Positions 35,301-48,346 of a stretch of 64,000 nucleotides of DNA are shown here, one piece after another. The notes beneath the pieces were generated by a model, which saw only the letters and a program-made list of their open reading frames with translations, had not been told where the DNA came from and made no database searches. Every line of letters starts with the position of its first letter. Within the stretch, counting starts at the first letter, position 1. Origin of the DNA: Ipomoea triloba. Taxonomy: Eukaryota > Streptophyta > Magnoliopsida > Solanales > Convolvulaceae. A program made the position numbers and the translations under genes. Location: the NCBI RefSeq assembly GCF_003576645.1, contig NC_044919.1:16670545-16734544 (forward strand), in the 5' to 3' direction.

Positions 35301-38300
35301 CAGTTTCCAAGAATCTTCTTGAAGCAAGCATCTTGACTTAAAGTGATTATGGCAGCAGTAAATTACAAGCAAGCCCATGTCCCTAAGGTTTTTTTTCCAC
35401 ATTTAGAACTATAATGATAGTCAGAGTTTGCACTCCTTATCCATTACTTTTTCACAGAATGACAATTCTAAAACTGTAAAATGGATTCAATTCTATGGGG
35501 GTCTAAAAACAGAAGATCTCAATTAAATAAGTAGACATTGTTAATCTATTAAAAATTGAAATAGCCAATCTCATACCAGGTTTGCCACAAATTGTAGATC
35601 AATTACTCCGTATCTTTTTTAACATGATAGGACATACTGATTGTGAACAAGTAAAAGAACAATTTTTTTTTTCATGAGGTCTTAGATAAGAAGACAATAT
35701 GTTTTAACAACAAATACTGGAATATGAAGATTGTTAGTAATTCTATTAGACATCTTAACGGGAATACCTCTTGGCATGTCTGCCCACAAAATGAAGTAGA
35801 TGAAATTTTGTTCTTCACAGGTAAAACATTGTTAGCCTTCAACTCTTGTCTGCATAATTTGTGATCTGTAAAATATGTAGAATTTCATCTAAACAGGAAA
35901 AGGTGATAGAACTACGAAAGAACAAAGTGTTAAAAAAATTAAAACAAGATTTCAAAAGAGACATCATATTACATTTTTTCTCACAGAGGATGCACAAGTG
36001 GAGCTCATTGACATCCATATCATCTTCTGTAGGACTTTCATCAGCAATGCCACAAAATTTGCAAATACAACTTGGACAGTGCCAATCACCTGGAGGAAGC
36101 ATCTGCAATGAGTAGAAGCAAGTCAACGTCATACATTTTTGGCTAAAGCCTGTCTCCTTAGCCCTGAACTGTAACCTGTAGGCTTAATTGCTCAGCCATC
36201 ATGATGTTTTGAATCACATAAACAAATGACTGCATAACAAAGCAAATACACCAAACTCAAATAAGGTTTTCAATAGGTTCAGGGTTGACCAAAATTGGAG
36301 CAAGAGTTGTAAACAATTGGCTTTTTGCCGGAAGAGTGGAAGACAGACCAAGCTATTCAGCTAATTCGTTGCAACTGAGACCAATCATTTTGCAGTTTTT
36401 ACACGGTTAATGGACATGATTTGCTTCCTTTACAGCAGAGTATATATGCTTTTAGACTAAATTGGCTTCCTTGCTGCACCATTACCTCACAAATTCAAGA
36501 TAAATTTGGTGAGTGAGATGATTCTACAGCAATGACGTTGAGAAATGAGAAAGGGCAAGAATGCCTGATTTAATTGATGGCCTTTTGCAATCCAATTTCT
36601 CCATTAATGTCACTTTGGTGCTCAAGTTGAAATTAATGGAATAAATTCAGAATCTTCAGATGGTAGACTGAAGAAATAGATTTCACATGAAGTGTTGTTT
36701 CCAAAATAGCATGTCATATTCATGAAGTGCACACATCATTTAGAAAAATAAATAGGGTTAAACAGCAGAAAATATTGCTGTTCACGTTTTCTAGATTTGT
36801 AAGTTATCACTGTTCAAAAATTCATACATTATTTCCTTTTTAGATGAAAGTCTACAATTTGGATGAAACCATTACCAAAAACTACAACCAAAAATACCAC
36901 AAATTGTTTTGAGCTCTTTAGTATTTTATTCTTACCACAAAAATTTCTACCAATTCATATTTAAACAAATATCAGCACCAAGTTTTATATTGATTATTAT
37001 AAAAAATTTAAGCTCTCGATTATTTTACTTGTAAAAAACTTTAAAATTCTCCCTCTTTGATCCTTGAGAAGTTTGGCACTTTTGATTCATGATTGTAAAT
37101 GACTTATTTGATTATTTAGTAGGATTTTTTGATCCAAAATCTAATTTACCATTCATCCTGTGAATCAAGATTTGAAAACCTTGTTTGAAGTTTGGCATTG
37201 CCTTCCATCTATCTAAAACACTGATAAGTTTCACTTATCAAAACAACAAAATGAAAGATACTACTAGGTTTCTTCTCCTTTGGACTAAGCTTATAGTTAA
37301 TGAATGGTTTTTTAAATAGAAAACATGCACCAGCTTAACTTTAATAGTTTGACCCCCTTCTCTCTCTTTTCTCTTCGTGAACAGAAAAGGAATTCCACAT
37401 TTATGAATGTAATGAAAAGGGACGAGTAAAAACGTTAGCTTTGAAAGATGGGCAAGTAAGAAGTAAGCAAAAAAGAAGTGAGATAGAGCATATGCTGATT
37501 AACACGTACCATTATACCAAGACAGCTCTGATGAAAAGTTGATGGACAACTATCACAGCAGATCAGGTCCCCACCATCACCACAGATACCACAAGTATCA
37601 TCATCTGGATCATCACCATCAGTGTCTACAGTACAGAAATCCTGGCGTTCAGACTCCTCTTGCCTATTCCATGCATCTATAAGGCACTGCAACAGAGAAA
37701 CTCCAGATTCCAAAACTATGTTTTGAAAGGGTTGACGCAGTTTGCTCCCTGCATGGAGCTCAAACTTGGAAACTGTAAGGATTTTACTACAGCAGCCACA
37801 GTGAATGCCATCTCGTGTGATCCAGCCTTCTAGCTTTACACGTGTTTTTCTACGGTTCATATATTGAACCTTTTCACTAAGTTTCGCTGTCCCAGAGTCA
37901 ATCATCCATGCCAATAATGTTCTTTTTCCAGAATAAGGAACATAACCATCAATATCTGAATTTTGTCCTTTATCAGAACTGCGGACCAACAAAGTACATC
38001 TCCCAATTATTTTACTTTTTCTTCCCTGGATTAACTTACCAGTAGGTGCTACAGAGGATTTCCCAATAATGTCCTGGTCAAGTTTCCCATCTTTTGAGAT
38101 CGAGATATTTTCATTAGTTTCATACTGATTCTTTTGATGTCTTGCATGAAACTTTCCTTTCAGCAACTTACCACTCTTCTTTATATAGCTACTTAATCGC
38201 TCATCATGCTGATCGCTGTCTGAGCCTTCTGCAGACTCATTTCCTGAAGTCTTCTTGTTATCCCTACTGGTACCATTATCCTTTCTCTTCTTTTTCATTT

Positions 38301-39600
38301 CTTTCTCAATTTTCTTTCTTGTTTGCCTTGTTAGCTTATTTATATCTTCCAATAAAGGAGAAAATGGAGCAGACACACCAGCAGATTTATTTCCACCACC
38401 ATCCTCCTCCAACTGTTTCTGAAAAGCATCATAAGCCTTAACTATAGACCAATAGGCTGTTCCACAAGGACTTATGTACACTGCATCTAGGTAATCTCTG
38501 TTTCTTCTAGGTCTATAATCAATAGTCCAGCCAGCATCAGTCAAAATTCCCCTAATTTTCTCACGCAGTTTTTGTTTCTCAGTGCTTGCCCCACGTTTGG
38601 TTTTTCCTTCTTTATTAGTGGGAGAAACGGGTTTAGCTGTTGAAAGCTTATTTTCTTCCTTTTTAACCCTTTTCAGAGAGTTACCAGCAGGCAGAGCTGA
38701 GAGAACCACCTTAGGTGATGTACCAGTCCCATCAGTTTCTGAATCACTAGCTCGAGTATTTTTGCTCATCAAATTTTTCTGGGATTTCATCTTACTTTTA
38801 TCCCTTTGAACAGACAGGTGTTGCTTTTCCGAGTGTTCAGAATCTGAATGAATTGTTGGTTGGATTTGTAGCTTCTTCATGATCAAGTCCTCAGACGTTG
38901 AACCTTTCCTACTGTCAAAATCACGGCAATCATTCTTTTTATGTGATAAATCCTTCTTTTTATTAACCATTACCTTCAATACCCCATTTTTCCCCTGCAA
39001 CCTTATTGCTTCATTGGACGTTTTTTGATACTTCAACTTCAGCATTGAGATGGGTAAATCCGCCTCATCTTCCTCCTCATCAGTTTCGCTTTTAGCTGAA
39101 CAATCAAAACCCTTAGTCCTACTCCCCAAAGCTTTCCTTGAGCTATCAAACTTCCTCTTTGCAACAATCATTTCAGCACTAGACCCACTTCTGAATTCCC
39201 TAGAACTCCCCATTCCTTGTGTCACCTTTAACCTCCCATCTCGGTATTCATTCCTCATGGCTCTCTCATCAAACTCATCATACTCATCGAACTCAAACAA
39301 ATCTAACCTACTCCGTTTCGTATCACTTTCAGTATTACCATTCCCCTCAGCCCCACTCCGGCAAGTTATCGGACTATTACCAGAAATTTCCTGGGCTTTC
39401 CTCTTGTAAGGTTCCGGCAACTCATCACCTGACTCAGAATCATTTGCAATCACTCTTGGCCTTTTCTTTTTGTTCTTCTGCAAAGAGCCGATCCCTCCCC
39501 GCTGAACACCCCCCGCTCTATCATCTTTTTTCCTTACAATTAAACACCCAGACGAACTTTTCTTCTTTACCACACCACCTGATCTCACAGTCTCCTCCAT
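32379..39600 (-). CDS. PHD-finger / GNAT acetyltransferase chromatin regulator (IDM1-like family)
   Basis: Eight coding exons on the minus strand: 39600-37510, 36102-35973, 35865-35768, 35260-35022, 34698-34612, 34183-34084, 33761-33569 and 33442-32379. They sum to 4002 nt, 1333 residues, with consistent phases and GT-AG introns. Residues 1-340 are basic, acidic and disordered; about 345-400 form a conserved block ([20 protein letters not shown]) found in IDM1 relatives; about 555-650 resemble the Tify-domain-binding region ([20 protein letters not shown]). A PHD finger starts at about 666 ([16 protein letters not shown]) and crosses the first intron, followed by a second Cys/His cluster to about 773. 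A GNAT domain occupies about 775-965, with the acetyl-CoA loop RRQGMCRR at 901-908. Residues 980-1333 are a Ser/Thr/Glu-rich tail. It resembles Arabidopsis At1g05380/At4g14920, predicted nuclear histone readers and acetyltransferases. Confidence 0.95.
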
Positions 39601-39697
39601 GGAAAAATAAACCCTAAATTCAATCAAATTAGAATCAAATTGACCATCGAAATTAACGACCACACATCCCCTCACTCTTCAGTTCAACAAATCAGAT

Positions 39698-39812
39698 CTG
39701 GAACAGAATGCAGAAACAATCAAACCTCGAGAAAAACCCAGACATAAAAATTTAAAATCTTGGCATAATATCGCATGCTGTAGAGTGCATGAGAAAATTC
39801 AGTGATCCTTAC
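39698..39812 (-). other. Probable 5' UTR intron of the PHD/GNAT gene
   Basis: The donor TGTG|GTAAGGATC (39813/39812) and acceptor CTGTTCCAG|ATCTG (39698/39697) lie 98-213 nt upstream of the ATG at 39600. The 115-bp size and AT-rich content suit a plant intron. An upstream in-frame extension to 39675 exists without an ATG context, so the start at 39600 is preferred. Confidence 0.6.
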
Positions 39813-40710
39813 CACACCGGTAAGCAAGCTGGATTCCTCAACGGCGATAAATCCACCAGATCCTCCTCCGATCAAAGCGGAATTCCCCGGCTAGCCAAAT
39901 CGCCAGAAACAGAAAGGAGAGGGGAGAAGAACTGAAGAAAGGAATAGGCTTCGCAATTGGCTTTGGGCTATGGGCATGGCATGGGGTAGTACATACAGGA
40001 TTATTTGAAGCAGTAAAGATGAAAAACAAAAACTAAAAAATAGGGGTAAAAAAACAGGTATCACAATTATGTTTCTAATATTTTTGGTCAATTATTTTAA
40101 TTTGCTGACATTTTAACAAGAAAAAATGAGAGAGAATGATAGGCGTAGCTACAAATTCTGGATCAGGTTTACAGGGGGAAAGAAAATCTACAAAAATCTA
40201 AGATTAGATGTAGCAAGAATGCATGAACTGGTGAGGTGAGCCACTGAACCTTAGCTTTCCAGTCTTTAATATTTGATGATTTAAGCTCTTGGTAATTGGT
40301 AATGTTGTTTCCAAGAGTGCTGCGAGTAACAAAGGAGCAATAAACAATTTCAATTTCTGAGCTAATTACACCTCATTCTCATTTTTGTTCATTATAAATG
40401 ACTTCTGAAAAACATCTTATGAATTTTTCCATGTTTAAGTATTCAAAATACTACTCATTTCATCTTAAACTAGAGCACAAATTAAACAACACGTTTGTAT
40501 TACATTAAATCATACTACTCATTTCATCTTAAACTAGAGCACAAATTAAACAACACGTTTGTATTACATTAAATCATCCAACTTGCGACGTCTACTTATG
40601 TGCAAAAGTTTGACTTCACTTAACTAAAAAATATTAATAATTTTTCATCTTATGATTAGCATGTTAAAAATATCTTGGCCTTTTTATCTATTCTTTGTAT
40701 ATCTATACAT
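39813..40710. other. Upstream region of the PHD/GNAT gene
   Basis: The first 150 bp should hold the non-coding first exon and promoter on the minus strand; no clear TATA box. The rest is AT-rich with the 64-bp tandem duplication noted separately. Confidence 0.4.
40449..40576. repeat. Perfect 64-bp tandem duplication
   Basis: Two identical adjacent copies starting tactactcatttcatcttaa and ending tacattaaatca. The unit resembles no gene or known element. Confidence 0.95.
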
Positions 40711-41214
40711 TGTTATTTTAAAAATATGCTCAAAGTCAGTTAAGAAAAATTCAAGTCATGTGTAACACACACTTTCTTTAAAATTAATTTACTACCTCTC
40801 GAAGGCGCTAGTAGTGTTGTAACGTCAATCTCTCAAGATAAAATGAATTTACAACTATATAGTTATATAGTTGAACACTCAAACTATATTGCTATCAACG
40901 AATTTAAACAAAGTTAGCACTTAAGATTGTTTAGAGGTTGGCAAAAAGTTTTCAAAGAATTTTCACGGAGTATGAGAATGAAAACTATATTTTTCTACAG
41001 TAAAATCATTCAGCCTAACCACATATATTTATAAGAGAAAGTGGAATTCATTAGCACTAATGACATTCAAAATTGAATTTAAAATTCAATTCATAACTCC
41101 CAAAATTAATAAATTTAATTGGCTCAAATCAAGAGTGGGTCACACTAAAAATTATACCACATAATGGCTACTTTAAATGTCATTTTAAGTCAATTTTTCA
41201 AACAATCCCTCACA
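40711..41214 (-). repeat. 3' LTR of an old Copia element
   Basis: Plus-strand sequence starting tgttattttaaaa and ending ccctcaca. It matches 56626-57060 over about 400 bp (shared words: gtgtaacacacac-like, agcacttaagatt, actaatgacattcaaaattg, caattcataactccc/caatttgtaactccc). Identity is roughly 80 percent by eye. Orientation follows the minus-strand gag remnant next to the other copy. The copies flank 15 kb of nested insertions. Confidence 0.65.
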
Positions 41215-41399
41215 TGAATGAAAATTGATTTTCCGACTAGAAAAAAGACACAATGGTGTTCAATGGATGAAGAAGTTGACTTTTGCTGATTGTGGATTCG
41301 ATAAGCTTGATCGAGGTGGTTGGCTAGCTTGGTTGCGGCAAAGTTTGATGGATGCTTGGATCATTTTGGGGAATGTGCGCCAAAGGGAGTTTGAATTTA

Positions 41400-42797
41400 T
41401 TTCCCCTCATACCTCTTGATTTTCATTGTGGATAATAGCCCCAGTTTCATTCTTAAAGTGTGGGAAAAAAAAGTCTTTGTTGTGCTTACATGATTGCATC
41501 CACACCATTCATCATTCTTAAAGTGTGGAAAACCCAAAGTCCCATACCCACTTCTAAAGTGTGGAAATGGATGCCCATGAATCATGGGCAATGATCTTGA
41601 GTTATCCATCCATTTCACCCCGCTTTCATGATGAACATCAAAGACGATGTTCATTCTAAAGTGTGGAAATGATGCACTTTGTGTTTCATTGGAATTCTTG
41701 ACTTTTAAATGGTGAATTGTTCAGGTTTTGCATGTGATTGAAGTGTGTGACATTGTTCATATTCTATTGGAAATGTGCTCAAATAGTGTGTGACAAGTTT
41801 AATTCTTTGAATATGTTTTACATTCTTTTGTGTGTTTGCATGAGGTTCACCTCCTATTTCTCTTGGACCTCGGTATCTTGGATCCTTCGAATTGAGAGTG
41901 TGCATAAGATTGGTTTGCGAAAGATAAAGTGACAAAACCCGAAATTGAACAAATTTTTTGTATGACATGAGGCAAAAGGTGAGATTTTCTTGTGTGATCA
42001 TGTGTGATTTCCTACTCCCAACGAAAAAGGCAAGAGGGGTTGAAAAGAGGACAAAAGAAAAAGAAAAGTCAATAAAAAGCTTTAAAAAAAGAAGAAGAAA
42101 GACATGATGTTATCTTTGCTTGAAGGGGAAAACAAAAGGCGAGCAATCTCGTAGGACTCGGGAAATCATTGCATGGACTTCGAAAAAATTTAGAGCTCTA
42201 TGTGAAGGCGATTGACTCGACGATGTGTCCTAGAGGTGAAAAGAAGAAAGAGGGAAATTCACGTTAAACCAAAACACGTGGAGTGGTCCATGTCATACCA
42301 TCACGTACTTTATTGTTGGGTCTTTAGGGCTAGCTTTGGTTGTTTAGAGAGTTTGTGCACATCATTCCCACTAGTTGGCTCAGCTTGGTAGGGCTAGTAG
42401 AAATAAGAAGCGAATCACCTCAGTTTGCTTGCTTGGTTGTTGTGTAGAGAGGAGTGTTCCCTTTTGTGATTTGTTCTTGACCATTTAAGGGTTTTTGTTT
42501 CTTTAGATATTCCTTGAAGTTAGATTATCACACATGGTTTGCCATATTTGCTTGATAACATGAAGGATGTCACCTACTTGATTCTTGTGCATGACTTGAT
42601 TGATTGACCATTTGATTGTTGTGGATTTGTGAGATATCTTTGGTACTTATGGTTTTGGTTGATTGTTTGACTTGCTTGGGAACAAGCAACTGAAGCAAGG
42701 TTAAAGTGTGGAAATTTTTGATGAGTGCCAAAAATACATCATTCTAAGGGATAGTAAATGACATAAAATGGTTCAATTGAGGTACAAGAACTAATGA
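41400..42797 (+). mobile_element. Athila-like LTR element: 3' interior and start of its LTR
   Basis: Repeated ctaaagtgtggaaa words (41440, 41520, 41568, 41654, 42702) mimic polypurine tracts. The last one (taaagtgtggaaatttt) directly precedes tgatgagtgcc at 42718, a start typical of long Athila-type LTRs. The LTR runs to 42797, where the Tekay element is inserted, and continues at 54524. No open frame of the interior survives, and the 5' half of the element is not recognised. Confidence 0.5.
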
Positions 42798-45700
42798 TGT
42801 AACACCCCGGACCTACCTTCCCGTACATCCGAGGGAATTACCGCCACACCTAGAGAGAGTGTTCTATCATTTCGCGATAAACCTCACTCTAGGTGCACAG
42901 GCAAAAAGGAAACTCTTCTAACCACAACAGCCACCCAACATAGATACTTATGCACTTTTATACATACCAGCTGAAAACGCTTAATTAAGCAAAATATACA
43001 TTCCTGCACTTATATATATATTCATGAGTTTGCCCCTCGGGCCAAAATACAGATTAAGATTCAACTACGACCCAACAGGTCATGCTTAGCCATCACTAAG
43101 GCTACAAAAAGTATGTACACAAAAACTCCCAAGAACTCGACGTCTAGTCAATCATGCGGTACACGGGGCCGGTGAACTCTCCCCAGACCAGGTGCCACTC
43201 CCCCTCGTACCAGGTGATATGGTCCAAAAACTGAGAGGTGGTTATGACCATCGACCATTCCTCCCAGCAGTCCCGAGGGCTAGGGTCCCAAGGGTAAGGG
43301 TAGTGCACTATGAACTCAAGGGGATCGCTACCATCTAAAGGCTCTATGGGGTAAAAGCCATAAGAAGCCTGGATCTCATCCATAACAGGGCAAGAAACAA
43401 AAGGGGCCGACGGAGCTACAGGAGTATCTGGATTGGTGGGAGCTACCGGAGCATAACCAGGTGCATATGGGTCTTCACCCTCCATCATCTGTATGTACAC
43501 GTCGTAATCCATGCCTTCACAAACATACTCCGGTGAACTTTCGGAATTCACCGGGCTACAGGAACTGACACTAGATTGCATCTGTTAGGAACACAGTGAA
43601 GTGTAGTTAGCGCGACGACTAAGTAAGGATATCCGCGGGTTATTCAAAACTAAATAAAGATTTTGTAAAATTGTTACGTGGAAACCCTATACCTTACTCA
43701 TCGGCAGAGATTCTACCTGCAACAGTTATAAATAGCAACTTGCATACACAATAAGCAAAATTCAATATCATCTCGAATCATTTTCCCTCTTGACGAGGTC
43801 ATTTGATAATTATTTACTTACCCAAAGAACGTATTGTTAAACATTTAAGCATACTAGTAAGTAATGGAAAAACACAAATCCCACATTTTGCTCGTAATCA
43901 CTTCATTTGGAAAATCATTCCCTCATAAGGAAATTCTCATCACTTCCCACTTTTCAAAGAGAGAGATCACCCACAACTTTTGGGTACTTAAATACTTGTC
44001 ACATCTCTCTTTCCCATAGCTACAGCGTAATTACATTCATATTTCAAAATTTCACTTGGTCCTAGATAGAAAGTGCGAGGCCTCTAGAGTTCTTTCTCCA
44101 CTTTTGACCACTTGGATCGTTGAACTCGGGTTCAGTGGTCATCGCCCGGTCTAATACTGATCCCCTGGACTTATAGGAGCGTTGGAATGATTCCTAGCTA
44201 GCCTCACTAGGTTCATAAGAACGACACCTACCCGAACATAGAATGACTATACTTAAGTGTGCACACCCCCGTAGGAGTACCCTTTTTCCTTCCGGGTGAT
44301 ATAGTACTCGGCGAATAGACTTCGCCCACAGTATGAATGATCATACACATAACTATCATGCGGGAAAGGCACTTTAAGCCCATCTTTATCCCGTAGGTTA
44401 ACAAGGTCCTTCACCACTTTTACTAGAACTAAGGTTTGAAAAACATTTTTCTACTTTTTCCTTTTCTTGCATCAAAAATATTTTGGACATACTTGGGTCA
44501 ATTCCAATACTCGGAAATTATTTCCCCCTTTAACTAAATCCAGAAATTCCCTTTTTCTTTTGCAACACATGTGGATAGTACACTAACGATCTTTCACAAT
44601 GGCAATTCAAGTGTAACTATCATACGCTTTCGACACCACATTTTTCACATAGGTATCATACTTGACACATACATCTCAATGCATATAACATATACACTTC
44701 CCAACCTTATCATGGGCATAACACACAAAATACATTTATTCTTTACATGCACATAATACCACCTCATAATATTTATAGGTTCACACATATGTAACACTAC
44801 CTACATAACACATATGCCTAACTATGTAGTATTACACTTCTTACTAACAACATATATATTTACGGTTTATACATACCATATGCTTACACTCCAATTGTGA
44901 CATTTATACCATTTATATATACATATATATATTCGGCACACACACACACACGCCTATATATATATTTATACACGTACACACCCACACCCACATACATATA
45001 CACACACGTCACATTTATATATATATATATATACACATGAATACATAATTGCCCTTCCTCATAGCATGTGTATCCCTATCATATCATTACTATACCACCA
45101 AGACATAATCCTCACATCACATAGGTTTTCATGTTCACAAGTTCACAACAATTCATAACCTAGCTATCAATTATCTAGTTTCAAACAACCTCAACCAATT
45201 AAAGGGATTCCTTACCTCAACCGTGTTACTAGTCTCGTAGAAGATTCTTGGAGTTGATTTCCCCCAATTTCACCTTAAAACCCTAAGATTCCACCAACAA
45301 CATAACACATATTTTAAGAAATCTTAACTTAGATTCATGTTCTAGGAGGGAAAATAAAGCTATTTACCGAATAAAATTGGAGTTTTACCGAATATTTGGA
45401 GATCTATGAAGAACTTGCTAGCTATGGAGTCTTGAGCTTGATGAAGATGATGAAGATCACACTCTACTCTCTCCCTCTCTCTATTTCGGCAATGACAAAG
45501 GGAAATGGGAAAAAAAATTGCCTTATAATATTACTCCACTTGGTTGACTAGTCTTCCCCCAATTTGTGGTAACAATTTGTGACAAGTGTCACCTCCCTAT
45601 GGTTGGATCTTTAAAAATATCTTAGCTAGACTGATCGGGATTAAAATAGATGAATTCTCGGTAGAAACTAATTTAATTCAAATAATTTTCGGAACCAAAA

Positions 45701-46046
45701 ATTTATCCCAGACTGAAACTTAAAATTGGGCTAGGTTCGGTACACCGCGAAATTTCGCGATGTACGATCAAAAATAATTTCTTGCTGCTATGGGCTAATT
45801 TAATTACATAGGAAATTCAAGAATAATAGTATGGTGTCTAATAATCCATTTCCTAGGAAATCCGAGCTGAAAATTCGTTCTTAAAAATTTTACGGTTCGT
45901 GACCGGTGCGTACGATCGCAGCTTATTACTAACTATCCTTACTATAATAATTCTTTTGAGGCATCGGGAGATCATTTCATGAATGCTATAGCCTAAAGAA
46001 ATATTTTTTCGAACCTTAATCTAACTGGAATAGGTGAGGGGTTACA
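42798..46046 (-). repeat. 3' LTR of the Tekay-type element
   Basis: 3249 bp. It carries a sense-strand ORF of 145 codons (43581-43144), CA/TA-rich microsatellite tracts (44925-45045) and a CT-rich run. It is nearly identical to 51277-54523. Confidence 0.96.
43144..43581 (-). CDS. LTR-internal ORF, 145 codons, unknown function
   Basis: An ATG-to-TAG frame on the element's sense strand, inside the LTR, about 780 bp from its 3' border. The protein is acidic and rich in Pro, Tyr and Trp (EGEDPYAPGYAPVAPTNPDT; WDPSPRDCWEEWSMVITTSQ; TWYEGEWHLVWGEFTGPVYR). I recognise no domain. The copy in the other LTR (52054-51617) has a TAG in place of Gln at codon 71, and three other coding differences, so it has not been protected since insertion. 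It could be a real accessory ORF of the family or a chance open frame in a 3-kb LTR. Confidence 0.4.
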   Translation of the reverse strand: MQSSVSSCSPVNSESSPEYVCEGMDYDVYIQMMEGEDPYAPGYAPVAPTNPDTPVAPSAPFVSCPVMDEIQASYGFYPIEPLDGSDPLEFIVHYPYPWDPSPRDCWEEWSMVITTSQFLDHITWYEGEWHLVWGEFTGPVYRMID

Positions 46047-46062
46047 GTCTACCCTCCTTAAG
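46047..46062 (-). other. Polypurine tract of the Tekay-type element
   Basis: Minus strand CTTAAGGAGGGTAGAC directly before the LTR start TGTAACCCC. Confidence 0.8.
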
Positions 46063-46204
46063 AATAGTTTCGTCCCCGAAACTTACTTTCTCGCATCTAG
46101 GGTCTCTCAGTAGACCGCTACCTACTTTCATGCACACATACGGCAATTAGCACATAGAACATTGCACATCAGGTATCTTAGGTACATAATAAGTAGATTG
46201 ACTC

Positions 46205-48346
46205 TTACTTACTTGAGTTAAACAATTCTGGATAACGTTCCATCATCGCGTCTTCCAATTCCCAGGTAGCTTCTTCTGGGCTATGGTTTGACCATTGAAC
46301 TTTGATCATCCTGATCGACTTCCTCCTCGTGTGTCGGGTTTTAGAATCCAAGATTTGAGTTGGCCTTTCTTCATACGTCAATGAATCATCCATTGTTAGT
46401 CCCTCCGGCTCCAGTATATGAGATACATCAGGTACATATCGTTTCAATTGAGAGACATGAAACACATTATGTACTCTGTCCAGTTCGATTGGTAGAGCCA
46501 ATCGGTATGCCAGATTTCCCACTCTTTCTAAAATTTCATAGGGTCCTATAAATCGAGGGCTCAGTTTCCCCTTCTTTCCAAATCTTTTGACCCCTTTAGT
46601 GGGTGAGACTTTCAATAACACTTTCTCTCCCACCTGGTACTCTATGAATTGTCGCTTTAGATCAGCATAGGACTTTTGGCGATCTTGTGTGATTTTCATT
46701 CTCCCCTGAATCACTTTGATTGCTTCAATGGTTTCTTGTAAGTACTGAGGTCCAAGAATAACAGCATCACTTTTGTCACTCCAACATAGTGGACTTCGAC
46801 ACTTTTGCCCATATAATGCTTCGTAAGGAGCCATTCTTATAGTGGCATGATAGCTGTTATTGTATGAGAATTCAATTAGATCCAACTGCTCATCCCACGA
46901 ACCCTGGAAATCGAGTGCACAACCTCTGAGCATATCTTCCAAGGTTTGGATTGTTCGTTCCGTTTGACCATTGGTGGCATGATGAAATGCTGTGCTCATC
47001 TTGAGTTGCGTACCCATGGCTACCTGTAATGTTTCCCAAAATCTTGATAGGAACCGTGAATCTCGATCTGAGATAATATCGCGTGCTATCCCGTGATATT
47101 TAACCACGTATTTGATGTAGGCTCTTGCCATTTTCTCCATTGACCAGGTTTTGTTCATCGGAATAAATCTTGCTGTCTTGGTCAACTGGTCAACAACAAC
47201 CCATACTTGGTCGTTTCCGGCTCTTGTCCTTGGCAATCCTCCCACAAAGTCCATGGAGATTGAATCCCACTTCCATTGAGGAACCTCCAATGGTTGTAGC
47301 AACCCTTTCGGCTTAATTCTCTCTGCCTTAACCTTTTGGCAATTCAAGCATTTAGCAACAAATTCCGCAATATCTTTCTTCATGCCCATCCACCAGAAAT
47401 TTTGCCTCAGATCCTTGTACAGTTTGTCCCCTCCTGGATGAACAGAATAAGGTGTGTTGTGACCTTCTCTCTTTAATTAGTTCATTAATTCCTTACAACT
47501 TGCAGGTATAATCCATCTGCCTTGGAATCTCATGCTCCCATCCGGATGTAATTCAAATGGACCCTGTTTTCCATCCACCATCTTCTCTTTGATATTCTTT
47601 ACCCAGTCGTCCTCCCCTTGGGCTTGTTTGATTTCTTCAAATAAGGCTGGAGTGGCCGATAGGTAAAATAGTTTCATCTCTTGTTCCGCCTGACCACACA
47701 TTGTTATTTCCAGATTGAGTTTCTGAAAATCCTTGCATAATTGTTCAGGTAATGCCCAGAGGGCATGATTTGGCTTTCGGCTCAAAGCATCTGCTACCTT
47801 GTTTACCTTACCCTCTTGGTATTGGATTTCCAGATCGTAGTCCTTGATTAACTCCAACCATCTCCTTTGCCTTAAGTTAAGATCCCTTTGAGTGAAGATG
47901 TACTTCAAGCTCTGATGATCCGTAAAGATCTTGCAAGTGACTCCATAAAGATAATGTCGCCAGATTTTGAGGGCAAACACCACAGCTGCTAGTTCCAGAT
48001 CGTGGGTTGGGTAGTTAGCCTCGTGCGGTTTTAATTGACGGGATGCATAGGCTAGTACTCTTCCGTGCTGCATCAATACACATCTAAGTCCTTTGTGGGA
48101 CGCGTCTGTGTACAGTTCATAGCCTTCCGTTCCCACAGGTAAGGTTAACACTAGGCAGTTGTTAACCTCTTTTTGAGTTCTTGGAACGCATGCTCGCATT
48201 CTCCACTCCAACTGTACTTGGTAGTCTTCTTGAGCAGATTGGTCAAAGGTTTTGCTATCTTCGAGAAATCCTGGACAAATCTCCTGTAATAGCCTGCCAA
48301 TCCCAAGAAACTTCGGAATTCTGTAACCGATTTGGGTGGTTCCCAT
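46205..48346 (-). pseudogene. Tekay-type pol: RNase H, integrase and chromodomain
   Basis: One minus-strand phase from 48346 to 46205 with a single stop (TAA near 47477). RNase H begins with [10 protein letters not shown] and contains [10 protein letters not shown] and VADALSRK. The integrase has the zinc-binding H-H-C-C region (CLNCQKVKAE), the catalytic Asp in MDFVGGLP, the second Asp in IISDRDSRF and the Glu in TNGQTERTIQTLEDMLR. A GPY/F-like module (SPRFIGPYEIL) and a C-terminal chromodomain (KVQWSNHSPEEATWELE) complete it. Chromodomains steer integration to particular chromatin marks. The catalytic residues are intact, but the upstream frame change near 48160-48200 separates this part from RT. 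Confidence 0.93.

Noticed and set aside
38142..39617. Plus-strand frames of up to 132 codons opposite the PHD/GNAT gene.
   Set aside because: They are antisense to a strong multi-exon gene and rich in the complement of Lys/Glu codons.
44571..44756. A 61-codon plus-strand ORF shared by both Tekay LTRs (also at 53044).
   Set aside because: It is antisense to the element, short and in the AT-rich LTR part; shared only because the LTRs are copies.
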